Assembly (NCBI GenBank): GCA_019693395.1
Contig: JAAMXP010003157.1
Coordinates: forward strand, 1-21,333
Length of the DNA stretch: 21,333 nt
Direction: 5' to 3'
Origin: Ettlia oleoabundans
Lineage: Eukaryota > Chlorophyta > Chlorophyceae > Chlamydomonadales
Of the stretch, positions 1 to 8,650 are shown in pieces. A model generated the notes under the pieces. It was given only the letters and a program-made list of their open reading frames with translations, made no database searches and was not told the origin of the DNA. The position numbers and the translations under genes were made by a program. How positions within the stretch are numbered: position 1 is the stretch's first letter; each line of letters starts with the position of its first letter.

Positions 1-221
1 CCACCCACCCACTCACCCCAAGAAACCTACCCACCACACCACCACACACAAACTTGCATGATATGGTCAAATTATACAACCGCTGACAAACTGCAGTAGC
101 TTAACTGTCCCACCCTTTTTATAAACATCAAAGGCGGCTTGAACAAAGCAATCACACAGGTTTGGGTTCGGCGCATTGCCTCATCGCAACATACTGCCTG
201 TACCGTGGTAAGACAGCTCAC

Positions 222-566
222 CTTCAGCTGCTGCGCCAGGTATACCAGCTCCACATCAAAACACCAGCGCTGCAGGCGCTGATTTGCGTAGAGTTGTTGT
301 GCTGCAATTCGTGTGAACAACTGCAGTGGTATGCATGACAGTTTTTGCTAGGCGTGCGTACATAGACGGCGAATATACCGTGGGAACATATACCTCCCCG
401 TCAGCGGCGGAGCCGCCACATGTCCGGAAACTATAAAATTGTGCAGCCGGCTTACAGTCTGGGCTCCAGCCTTCTTCATGTGTGGAATGGGCAGATCAAG
501 CAAATTCACAGCGCTGCGCCACCATGGACACATCCCAAGGCAGTGCGCTGTACTACTGTGAACAAT

Positions 567-602
<36 letters not shown>

Positions 603-2427
603 GTCCACCTTGAAGCCACATTGCGTGTCATGTATGTGGTTGCCGACAACCATCAATACCATCATATGAAACCAATGCATCAAAATGTTGCGGAGTATGC
701 TGCGGTTGGCTATCGCAGCTTCCTACGATACAAAGTCGAGACTGGTTCCAATGGAAAGCTATAAACTTCACATGCAAGCATTAAATACATGGAAGGGAGT
801 AGCCAACTGAAAGCGTGCTACGGCTGTCAATGCCTTTTTGGCCCACCTGCATGTGCGCTCTGCTACCAAGCACAAAGCCCAGCCCGGCAAAGTGGGAACG
901 CCAACATGACACGTCGCTGCAGTCTGGTGCTGTTGTTGTCACTGTGCTACTTGGAGAGTTCAACAGGTTTTTGCTGCCTGAACGCATGGGAACAGTGAAA
1001 GCTGCAACGCTCAACCTGATAGATCACAAAGGTTGCTGCCCCATGGATACATCATGACTTGGAAGGGGCCCGGCCCTCCCCTTGGGCTACACCATCGCTG
1101 CAGGTCCATCGCGGGTGCAAGAGGGTACAGGAAACGCAACCGCATGCTCACAGCTGATAATGGCCAGCTTGGCCTCCAGACGCTCCAGGTCTGACACCTT
1201 GGTTGCACCATCGGCATCCATCATCAGCAAGCGATGTCCTCGTGCGGACATTATGCCCGATTTGACTGCATAACATGCTTTCTGGATGCCTTGACTCAAC
1301 ATGACATAGCAACAAAGGCAGGAACACATTCTCTAGCCCAGCCTTGTCCAAGCTGTTCCCATACCCGCTGGTGTTTACGCTGGGGTGAACCAAACCTGCA
1401 TAGCCCTTCCCACGGTTGTGCGGAAGCCGAATCACGCGCACGATGTCGATGCCGTATTGCTGCGCAAAGTCAGCAGCCACACGTGCAGTACCATCCTCGC
1501 TGCCATCGTCCACGATGATGACTTCGAATGTAAAGTAGGGGCCCTCTCTGTCCCGTCGCCGCTGCAGATAACTGCAGCAGCAAAAAACAACCTTAAAAAA
1601 CCCATTGCATTTTGTCACAGCTATTGCAGAATCCTCAAATTTCTATAATGCAACCCCGTTGTGCTTGCAGCCCATCAGCAGGTGGAAAGCACAACCAAAA
1701 ACTTTGCCACTTATGCTGCAGTTTATGAGACCCAAAACATTGGCTTGAGGTGGTACAGTAGCAACACACACTTAAGTGTTTCTCGTAAAGTGGCAGGCAG
1801 CCTATCCTCTTCATTAAAGGAAGGTATAACCACTGACAGGTCTTTCGTCGGCTCACTGTAGATGGTTGGGCAGGGTACCTGTGTTGCAGCAGGCCACCCG
1901 TGATAGGTTGATTGAAGGTAGGTCCAGCAGGCCACGGCGCTGAGGTCTGCGCGCATGCGCATGCGAACGCCCGCCCGCCTGCCCATGCAGGCCTGGTTGC
2001 CGCCCCACAGCCCCAGGCCATCCCAGTATAATTCCTCGATAAAAGCATGACTCGCTGGGCAATAGATTGGAAAACGCACACCTTGACAATGGTGTTGGGG
2101 CCTTCAACTGAAACAGTACCAGTTCTCATTCCACTTTCAGCATCGAGTCTTTTAAACACACTCCTTATAAGCTCAAGCATCACTGAGAGTATCTGCAAGC
2201 AATATACGAGCACTAGGTCGACAGCCAGCACAGAAGCAAACGGCTGGAGATAACGGTTGAAGTGTGAGTTGGACGTTTCTCAAACTGAGAATGACATCAG
2301 GGTTGTCGGCTTTACATCCAGCCTATAAGAAATGCAATGAAGGGTTTTTTGGGCGCTCTCTGCAAATCATCTCTTTCATGCAACGCACCACTAACAACGC
2401 TAAAAGCTGAAGGGGAAACCATCCCAT
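222..2427 (-). CDS. ALG5: Dolichyl-phosphate beta-glucosyltransferase (ALG5), 3' end beyond window
   Basis: Family role: transfers glucose from UDP-glucose to dolichyl phosphate on the cytosolic ER face, supplying Dol-P-Glc for N-glycan precursor synthesis. Exons read on the minus strand: 2389-2427, 2082-2192, 1772-1878, 1396-1571, 1152-1265, 847-923 (or 847-916), 609-722 and 222-320, with the rest left of position 1. Most junctions are GT-AG and in phase. Residues 1-13 (MGWFPLQLLALLV) join ILSVML to make the N-terminal membrane anchor. Then come VVIPSFNEE (about 66-74), the GT2 motif VIIVDDGSEDGT (about 103-114), DADGATK (metal-binding DxD, about 161-167), GSRAH, HDTQCGFK and RWCFDVEL, in the order seen in human and Arabidopsis ALG5. 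The 1152 to 847 junction is unsettled. Either acceptor CACCAG gives an exon start at 923, or a 28-nt micro-exon at 1059-1086 feeds a stronger CTGCAG acceptor and an exon start at 916; both keep frame. The ATG at 2427 is chosen because the next exon has no in-frame ATG ahead of the anchor. Confidence 0.93.
569..601. repeat. (TG)16 microsatellite in an ALG5 intron
   Basis: Sixteen perfect TG units on the plus strand, CA on the ALG5 sense strand. It lies in the intron after the exon ending at 609 and starts only about 7 nt inside the 5' splice site, whose donor reads AAG|GTGGAC. Confidence 0.97.
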
Positions 2428-3281
2428 GTTGAGTTCTCGCTCGCTCTGATCGGCTGTAAAACAACTTTGGTGCCGCATGTAAAAACGGATGAACACACTG
2501 GATGACTTGCCCGTGAAATGACACCGCCCCTGATGTACCTGCATGTATTGGAGACATGGGGCGCGCGTACCCACGAGCTCGCTGGCCAGGGATTGAGAAA
2601 TTTGCATGCCCCCCACTTTCTCCTCGGATTTGAGACGTGTATACATATATCAACTCAAATCGGGCGTCATCGGCAAGTCCCGCGCTAGGCAATTTCCAAT
2701 CCCGACTCAATCCCACCAGCGTGTACACACCCCTCCCCCTGGCCCCTCCCCGGCGGCGTGCATACGCGCAAGGCGCCTTGTCTTTCGTACAAATAGGCTT
2801 CCAAGATGTTATTCCGCGTACTACGGCGGACGGAGCGTCAGCAGCGGCGGCGATGCTTCCGCGGCCACCCGCCTTCGCGGGATTGAGAACACCACCTGCT
2901 TCAGTTTAGGTTCAACAGCATATAAGGACGGAAGAAGCGAGAAACAGGGCAAAATAGCGGGGTCGCCGGAAAGAGATTTTTGGCCTGAAAGTCAATCCAG
3001 GGGGTGCCACCCAGTGGACAGGATTGACAGTAAATCCTGCCTCAATCCCCGACCACAACTCGATTTCCCCGTCCTCACTCTTTCGCCCCGATCCCCACGG
3101 ATTTGACTTTGTACTTAATAATAAGGGTAAAATCTCGCGAGAAAGGTACACCCTTGGGAGACGCCCCAATCCCCCTGTGCACACGCGCCCGAGGGGTCTT
3201 ACAACACTCCGAATAGCGTGTCGAGGATAGAGGAAGGGCGTGGACAGGCTCTCAGGCGGTTTGGCGGCTCTCTGGTCAAGA
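2428..3281. other. Region upstream of ALG5, no gene seen
   Basis: This is the 5' flank of ALG5 and then unassigned sequence. ORFs here lack recognisable domains and look incidental. No clear TATA box was found just upstream of 2427. The 9-mer GGGATTGAG occurs four times in alternating orientation: 2589-2597 (+), 2706-2714 (-), 2879-2887 (+) and 3041-3049 (-). A short inverted pair, GATTTGAG at 2627-2634 and CTCAAATC at 2654-2661, brackets a TATACATATA stretch. A CpG-richer, CGG-containing block lies at about 2740-2885. Its function is unknown. Confidence 0.5.
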
Positions 3282-3856
3282 CATGCCAGAGAGGGATCAA
3301 GCAGAATGGACCCCTTAAGGGCGGAAGGCTATTTTGGGCTGGAAATTGCGCGCGCATCAATTCTAATCGTATCACTAGACTCCCCAAGATGCATTTTACT
3401 CGATTTATAGGCTAAGGGCCGGCCCCGCTCTACCTCACCGACCCTCATTCAGGCAGTCGGCAGGCTCCGCAGGAAAGGCTGTACCGCGCGCATTTGCTTC
3501 CTGAATGCTTCTACAAGGTGTATATACCATTGGGTACAAGCCGGGGAGCACTTGCCAGAGGATGCAGACCGTTGACCCGAACTGGCCGCCGCAATTGGAC
3601 TGTACTGCGGGCCAGCGAGCCATAGTACCCAATCAAATATAAAGCCCAGCGCAACGCCGGGCAAAGCGAGGTGGCGGGCGGAGAGATGGAGGCATGCCCG
3701 GCGAGGGAGCCAGGGCCGGCCCATGGCCTTTGAATCGAGTAGAACACATCTTGGGGAGTCTACCGATACGATTATAAGTGATGCGCGTGCAGTTTCCAGC
3801 CCAAAATAGCCTTCCGCCCTTAAGGGGTCCATCCTGCTTGATCCCTCTCTGCCAAG
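3282..3856. repeat. Long inverted-repeat (foldback-type) element
   Basis: Two arms of about 144 bp, at 3282-3425 and 3713-3856, are reverse complements of each other with roughly 16 mismatches by eye (near 89% identity). A spacer of about 287 bp separates them. Conserved blocks within the arms include CATCTTGGGGAGTCTA, CCAGCCCAAAATAGCC and CCCTTAAGGGGTCCAT. The outer ends begin around TGCCAGAGAGGGATCAAGC on the left and the complementary sequence on the right. No convincing target-site duplication was found and the spacer has no recognisable protein. It could be a foldback element or MITE, or a locally inverted duplication. A transcript through it would form a long hairpin. Confidence 0.8.
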
Positions 3857-4147
3857 GTTGCTGGAAGAACCAGTCGATGCCTCCCTCTCTTGATCGTTGA
3901 TGCTTGTAATCAGTGCTTTCTCAACTCTGGGCTTGGGCCCAGCCTGGGACTCTCTCACGCCGCTTCTGCAAGTGTTTTGCCGACACGTGCAACAACGTTC
4001 AGGCCTACCAGAGCCTAACTGGGGCATGTTCTCTTGGTTGTATGCTCGTATGCTCGGCTCATAAGTGGTTACGAAAGCCAAGTTGACCAGAATAAATGTT
4101 GTCGGCAGAATGTACAGCAAGTTTTTGTTTCACTTTCTTTTAAGTGA

Positions 4148-4467
4148 GGACCCCCTCTGTAAGCATTCCATACAGGACTTTCTTCCGCCGTGGGCCCCGC
4201 TTCGGGCCCATCCGCGGGCCTCATAGGGGCCCCGACCGCTGGTTTTTGGCCCTTGCGCATCCTCGAAAGGCCGATAATGCAGCCGAGGCCGGTGAGGACA
4301 TCGCCCAGCAGTGGGCGTAGTTCTCCGTTCTGTCCCCCGTCCCCCCGTGGCGAAATCAATGAGCACATACTTGCTTGCACTGACAAGGCGTTCACGCGTC
4401 TTCTATGCAGCGACACCTCTTTGGCACCTGCGGCTGAACCGGCGCCTGAGGCACAGCGTTGCCCTGA
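4148..4467. repeat. Copy 1 of a direct repeat of about 330 bp
   Basis: Runs from GGACCCCCTCTGTAAGCATT to CAGCGTTGCCC and matches 5167-5500 in the same orientation along most of its length. Shared landmarks are CATTCCATACAGGACTTTCTT, GGGCCCATCCGCGGGCC, CCAGCAGTGGGC, CTGTCCCCCGTCCCCCC, CTTGC-GTGACAAGGCGT and GCGACACCTCTT-GGCACCT. Divergence is moderate. ORFs on both strands cross it but show no known domain. It is likely a dispersed repeat of this genome. Confidence 0.8.
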
Positions 4468-4568
4468 GGGTGGGAATCCGCCCGTAGGGTGGGAGTCTGC
4501 CCTTAGGGGTGGAGGACAGGCTGGTTTTAGGGGGATTTAGGGAAGTCCGCCCTTAGGGTTTGAAACGC
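4455..4568. repeat. Degenerate GCCCTTAGGGTGGGA minisatellite
   Basis: Directly after repeat copy 1, four variants follow: GCCCTGAGGGTGGGAATCC, GCCCGTAGGGTGGGAGTCT, GCCCTTAGGGGTGGAGGAC and GCCCTTAGGGTTTGAA. TTTTAGGGGGATTTAGGG interrupts the last two. The motif recalls the plant and algal telomere unit TTTAGGG but is too irregular to be a telomere tract. The same GCCCTTAGGGTTA motif closes copy 2 near 5490-5502. Confidence 0.6.
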
Positions 4569-5166
4569 GTCCGCTCCCGCCTAAATCTCACCATTGCAGC
4601 ACGGTTGTTCCCCAACAGAACCGCTGCACCATTGAAACAACATTGCATGCTACGCTCCCTCATGCCATGATATATTTGTGTGCATGCAGCTTCCGACGCA
4701 ATTCCCATCAACATCCACCAATAAGTGCACTCGGCGGACAACCTGTATGTAAAAGGGCCGCTGGCCACGCGCAAGCATTCACCCACGCTGGTGCCAGACA
4801 TGCTCCTCTACCCCACACATTCAAGCCTCAAAACTTGACAACGTTCCAGACCTTGTCGGTGCTGCATCGAATCATTTCATACACGACAATCAATTACCGG
4901 AAACATTTGTTGGTGGTGCCACTGCCATTGTCGCCACCGCTGCAGTGCTGCCTGCAACGCTGCTTCACGTCAGGACGGCCACTCCACCAATGCGCAGGGA
5001 GCCTGAGGCCCGTGGCCGGAACGAGGGCTAAGGGCCTAAGGCGCGAGGTGCGAAGCACCGAGCGCCGCCGACTGAGGCAGCGGGCCGAAGGCGGACGGCG
5101 CAGAGGGGCCGAGTGACCGATCTGCACCGCAGTCGCCCTTCTTTGGGGGCTCCTCCCCAGTCAACG
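4569..5166. other. Spacer between the two direct repeats
   Basis: No gene is recognised. At about 5020-5115 there is a GC-rich, structured block made of short self-complementary pieces such as GAGGTGCGAAGCACCGAG and GCCGAAGGCGGACGGC. The ORFs crossing this block have low-complexity Arg- and Ala-rich translations and are not supported as genes. Confidence 0.4.
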
Positions 5167-5500
5167 GGACCCCTCTGTACGCATTCCATACAGGACTTTC
5201 TTCCGTCGTGGGCCCCGCCCTGGGCCCATCCGCGGGCCTTGCAGGCCCCGATCCGCTATTTTCGGCCCCTGCGCATCCAAAACAAAGGCCGATGAGCCGC
5301 AGCCGGGGAGCACGACGTCCAGCAGTGGGCATGACTTTCTGTTCTGTCCCCCGTCCCCCCTGTGGCCGCTTGCGCTGTCAAGTTAGTGAACACATGATTG
5401 CTTGCAGTGACAAGGCGTGCACGTGTCCTCTATGCGGCGACACCTCTTCGGCACCTCTGCAGCTGAACCGCCGCCTGAGCCGCAGCGTTGCCCTTAGGGT
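5167..5500. repeat. Copy 2 of the direct repeat of about 330 bp
   Basis: Second copy, in direct orientation, starting about 1,020 bp after the first. It runs from GGACCCCTCTGTACGCATTCC to CAGCGTTGCCCTTAGGG. The outer edges are defined by loss of similarity with 4148-4467. The pair could be ends of a decayed terminal-repeat element, but no primer-binding site, polypurine tract or TG...CA ends were found. Confidence 0.8.
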
Positions 5501-5630
5501 TACCAGCTGCCCGGGGCCGGGCGGGGGTTTCACTCTCTTTAACAACGCTGGAAGCTGGCGGTCGCATCATTGCAGCCGCTGCGTCAATGTTTCTTTTGCT
5601 TCATTGTGTGATTCGTTGCCGGCTGGTACC

Positions 5631-7168
5631 ATGAGCACGGTGCACGAACCGGCTCCACTCGTGCCGCAGATTAGTGGTGAGCCACAGTAGCGACGTTGTT
5701 CGCAATTGGGCGTTTTCACGGTTTATGTTTAACATGATTGCAGGGCAGCACGTTGACGGCAGGCTGCGCTGGAAGAAGTGCCAGTCGAATAATCGCGCTG
5801 TCGCACGGGGTGGCCTGCCCTACCCTGGGGATACCGGGGGGTGAGTTCGTTGGGCCACGGAAGAGAGAAGGTAAGGTAGGTGCAACGACATACCGTATAT
5901 GACCGTACAAAAGACCCCTTTTTTGTCCGAAAGTTCCAGGCCCAAAAAGGGCAAGGGGTCTTATGAAGGGGACCTCAGTTTTGGCGCCCTGATGGGGTGC
6001 CAGCAGGGCATAGCACCCTGCGATTTCGCGCTACACGCGGGGCCACGTTCTCGCTCACAAAAGCAAATTAGCATCGATTCCGCACTATTATAGCATTATA
6101 GACCCAACGGGTGAATGGTGAAAAAGCCCCCAGTTTCAAAAGAGAAACGAGGTTATTTAAAGGACATAGGCCGCAATCGGGCGCTAAGCTAGAAGATCAG
6201 GAAGTCGTGGACGGCCGGGGAGAAGCTGAAGATCATAGAACAGGTGTGCACCAGCAGCGTGGCTGGTGGGCGGCAGCAGCGGTGGCACGGCAGCCGGCAG
6301 CTGGGGCCAGTACCTGCTGCCACATATGCTGCCATGCTTATTTGACATAGATGTGCTCTTGCAATTCAGATGACCTCTGGTCAGCTCACCAAGACAGAAG
6401 CCGCACGTTGGGCCAATTGCAGCCAAGCAGGTTGTGGTTTCCAACCATCGCCTTCGTTACTGGCTGTGCTGCAGATTGCTGAGGCCATTGCCTATGCCTG
6501 GGGCACGATCTCTGCTGTGGTGTACCTACACGGAGTGCAGCTGCATGCGCAGCGGGCGCCTGCTGGCTGGTACTTTTATGACGATTTGCAGCAGGGCCGC
6601 CTGCTGCACATTGGCAGCAAGCTGAAAATGTGGCACAACCCTGCTGACATCTCTTTCCTATTCTATCAACTAGTGCAGTGACACTTCCATGTTCTGTCTG
6701 CTGGGTTAGGCCGGCTGTGGTGGCTCGGTGAATGCCGTCACCGCACAGCGAATAGCACCCCCCTAGTGATGAGTTTTCTGTTGGTTATAGGTTGTTAGTT
6801 GTTGTTTGCTGCTGGTAACCTCCTATGGCATCGTTGTGCGGCACCTAGGCAGGCTACCAAGCCCTTGGGGCAGCCCCAGAGCTGCCCCTACCAGCAGGGG
6901 GGGTCTTATAATACCCCCAACATATGCAGAATCCCGCTGGGCCTCAAAACACCATAGGGGTCTTTTGATAGGGGGGGTCTTTTGTACGGTCATATACGGT
7001 ATATACTTTTGCATGGGTGAAATTGTTGTAGGACTGATGACCGCTTTATAGCCTAGCCTAAGTAGGCTCTGCAGGCACGGTTTCACAGACCACAGGGTGC
7101 CAGTCACACGAGGTGAAGACCACGAACAAGCGTGTGGATCAGACCAAGAAGATACAGCACAGCATTAG
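5631..7168 (+). CDS. Weak spliced gene model, unknown protein of about 78 residues
   Basis: Not recognised. Three exons can be joined in phase on the plus strand: 5631-5676 (MSTVHEPAPLVPQIS plus one base), 5744-5840 (31 full codons, including GRLRWKKCQSNNRAVARGG), and 7075-7168 (30 full codons rich in D, E, H and Q, then TAG). Splice sites look good: donor G|GTGAGC at 5677, acceptor TGATTGCAG ending at 5743, donor GG|GTGAGTT at 5841, acceptor CTCTGCAG ending at 7074. The second intron would contain the whole transposon at 5893-6999. Support is only splice-site strength and phase; there is no homology to a family I know. An alternative is chance splice motifs or a decayed gene. Confidence 0.2.
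6193..6345 (+). pseudogene. Possible transposase DNA-binding (HTH/Psq-like) remnant
   Basis: A 50-codon open stretch between TAG at 6190 and TGA at 6343 begins KIRKSWTAGEKLKIIEQV. That pattern resembles the first helices of the CENP-B/pipsqueak-type helix-turn-helix at the N-terminus of pogo-like transposases (basic residues, aromatic, then EKLKIIE). The rest turns into Gly/Arg/Gln-rich sequence with no second half of the fold and no DDE catalytic motifs. There is no ATG. It fits a decayed transposase inside the TA-flanked element, but the match is short. Confidence 0.35.
6370..6681 (+). CDS. ORF resembling a ubiquitin-specific peptidase C-terminus, likely fragment
   Basis: A 103-codon ORF inside the TA-flanked element, starting at ATG 6370 just after a CAATTCAG that could be a splice acceptor. 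Its second half (residues about 47-103) reads ISAVVYLHGVQL, AGWYFYDDL, and ends DISFLFYQLVQ. This spacing resembles the C-terminal beta-strands of C19 ubiquitin peptidases (AVxxHxG ... WYxxDD ... LFYxL). The GHY catalytic histidine segment between the first two blocks is missing and no Cys box was found nearby, so activity is unlikely. Peptidase-like pieces also occur in some fungal and algal transposon proteins. It may be a captured fragment or chance; no function can be assigned. Confidence 0.25.
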   Translation: MTSGQLTKTEAARWANCSQAGCGFQPSPSLLAVLQIAEAIAYAWGTISAVVYLHGVQLHAQRAPAGWYFYDDLQQGRLLHIGSKLKMWHNPADISFLFYQLVQ

Positions 7169-7984
7169 GCCGAGGGAGGAAGCAGTCCGGGGAGGCAAGC
7201 AATCTGACTAAGTGGTGTGCTTCCGCGGGAGCACATGGGGATTTGCCAGCTGCAGCTTCCCTTTGCAAATAGCCGGGCAAAGATATGGCAGAAAAAGTGG
7301 GTAGGAAAAGTTCGAGCACACAACCCATAGCGGCAACCAGGGCAAGCGCCCAAAGTGCGGCAGCTGCGGTGGTTACTGAAACGGCCTCACAGCTTGCACC
7401 CGACCTGGACCAAAGATTGGTTGTTCTGCGGAATGAGTCAGCTGACAACAGTCTGCACTTACAGAAGTGCTTTGGACCGTGTTGTTGAACCGCAAGCAAG
7501 CGTCCAGCCTGCAAGGGCATGGCTAGCGGCTATTTGCTCCCCATGTTTGTAACTACCTTTTTTTGCGTCGCGGTCCCAAAAGCGCATCTCGCCCGTATTC
7601 CTCTGCATGGTGGACCTGGCTTTAGGTGCAGTGTAGCATTGAGCAGTGGCATGGATGGCGGCAAGCACCAACCGTCGCAGCAGTACGCTGATGGGGCGGG
7701 ACGTCTTGTGCGACGTGCTGCATTGCTGCAATGCCGTTCTTCTGCTCACAACCTCTTATGTGTGCCACAGTCGGGAATGCAGAAATTGTCACCAACGCTT
7801 GAGCTTCATGTCACCAGCTGATTTTAGGCAGGCTGCTGCTGCCGCCGCCTTCAGCAGGCTGTGGTCTGATGTGTGGCTTCCCGACTGAAGATGGGTTGTA
7901 TAGATGCGTGTTGACTGGCAAGTGCTTCACATTGCAGTACATTCAACCGAAGGTACAGTATTGGTCGGGAATGGGGTGGCAGAA
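7003..7984. other. Unassigned sequence right of the TA element
   Basis: No gene is recognised. The stretch 7091-7201 stays open in a frame with polar translation (KTTNKRVDQTKKIQ), and a 67-codon plus-strand ORF at 7285-7488 (MAEKVGRKSSS...LDQRLVVLRNESADNS) is also protein-like in composition. Neither matches a family I know and they cannot be joined confidently. They could be pieces of a decayed gene. Confidence 0.3.
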
Positions 7985-8240
7985 CTGGTTCCACCCTCAG
8001 CGTAGGGGGGGAGAAGGCCTCGCCAAATCCGCCGGCACCCGGCGCGATCGACTCCTCGCGACGCGAGGAGCCCGAAACCGCGGCCCGTTGGAGGGCCGTT
8101 TTTATGTCAGGGTTTCTAGTTTGGCCTGCGTCGCCGGGCGGCCGCCGCGCCGCCCTCCGCGCGGCGCGGTGGGCTGTGACGGGTGGGAAATTGGGGGTAT
8201 ACGCCGCAAGAAGGCGTGCCGAGGACACCGCGCGAAGATC
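7985..8240. other. CpG-rich block with perfect palindromes
   Basis: This block is markedly richer in GC and CpG than its surroundings. CTCCTCGCG (8052-8060) and CGCGAGGAG (8062-8070) are exact inverted repeats around a single A. CGGCCC (8081-8086) and GGGCCG (8093-8098) form a stem with a 6-nt loop, followed by five T residues. GGGCGGCCGCCGCGCCGCCC and CCGCGCGGCGCGG follow at about 8137-8170. No protein family is recognised. Confidence 0.6.
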
Positions 8241-8504
8241 GCGTTTCTTCACGACATGCATTCATGGATGGCCCCGTCGCCTATTGCAATTAGTTTGTGA
8301 TGGCGACAGCCGTTTGTAGATTGGTCTTATGGCGCGATCAGGGCGGCAAACAGTCGGATGGCCAGGCTGCCTTGTACTGCGTACCGGGCACCTGAAACTA
8401 TCAGAAAACGGTGTGTCCGTATGCGCACCCCCGGCAGTATTTCGAACATGGTGATTGCGCGTAATGGATGTGCAACGCGGGCAGCTCAGCAGCACATAAC
8501 GCAG

Positions 8505-8650
8505 AACGGGCGGTGGGGCGGCAGCAGCAGCGGGGCAGCAGCAGCACAGCAGCATTCACCGACGGCGTTGGAGCGAGGTAGCGCGACTGCTGCGGCTGGG
8601 ACACCAGCGCGGCAGCGGCAGGGCAGCAGCTGCCGAGACGGCAGCAGGGA
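8505..8650. repeat. GCA/CAG-rich low-complexity tract
   Basis: Dominated by imperfect GCA and CAG triplets, for example GCAGCAGCAGCGGGGCAGC and CGCGGCAGCGGCAGGGCAGC. The triplet bias leaves several frames open on both strands, giving Ala-, Gln-, Ser- or Cys-rich translations. These should not be taken as genes. Confidence 0.75.

Larger units (their letters stand above)
5893..6999. mobile_element. Tc1/mariner-pogo-like DNA transposon, defective
   Basis: Perfect 26-bp terminal inverted repeats lie at 5893-5918 and 6974-6999. The ends start CCGTATATGACCGTACAAAA and run into GACCCC. TA dinucleotides flank both ends (5891-5892 and 7000-7001), the target duplication typical of Tc1/mariner and pogo families. 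The motif GGGGTCTT recurs subterminally in both orientations near 5911-5918, 5955-5962, 6900-6907, 6957-6964 and 6974-6981. At 1,107 bp it is too short for an intact transposase. The interior holds a possible HTH remnant and an unrelated-looking ORF, annotated separately. Identical termini suggest fairly recent movement with transposase supplied elsewhere. The superfamily call rests on the TA duplication and the HTH, so it is tentative. Confidence 0.75.

Noticed and set aside
1635..2231. 198-codon minus-strand ORF as a separate gene
   Set aside because: Its first part is ALG5 exon 2 read through into the intron; the leading codon is GTG, and the exon is joined at 2192 to the ATG exon at 2389-2427.
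4455..4568. Interstitial telomere tract
   Set aside because: TTTAGGG-like words are irregular and embedded in a 19-22-bp GCCCTTAGGGTGGGA unit.
4148..5500. Direct repeats as LTRs of a miniature retrotransposon
   Set aside because: No TG...CA termini, tRNA primer-binding site, polypurine tract or target duplication could be found.
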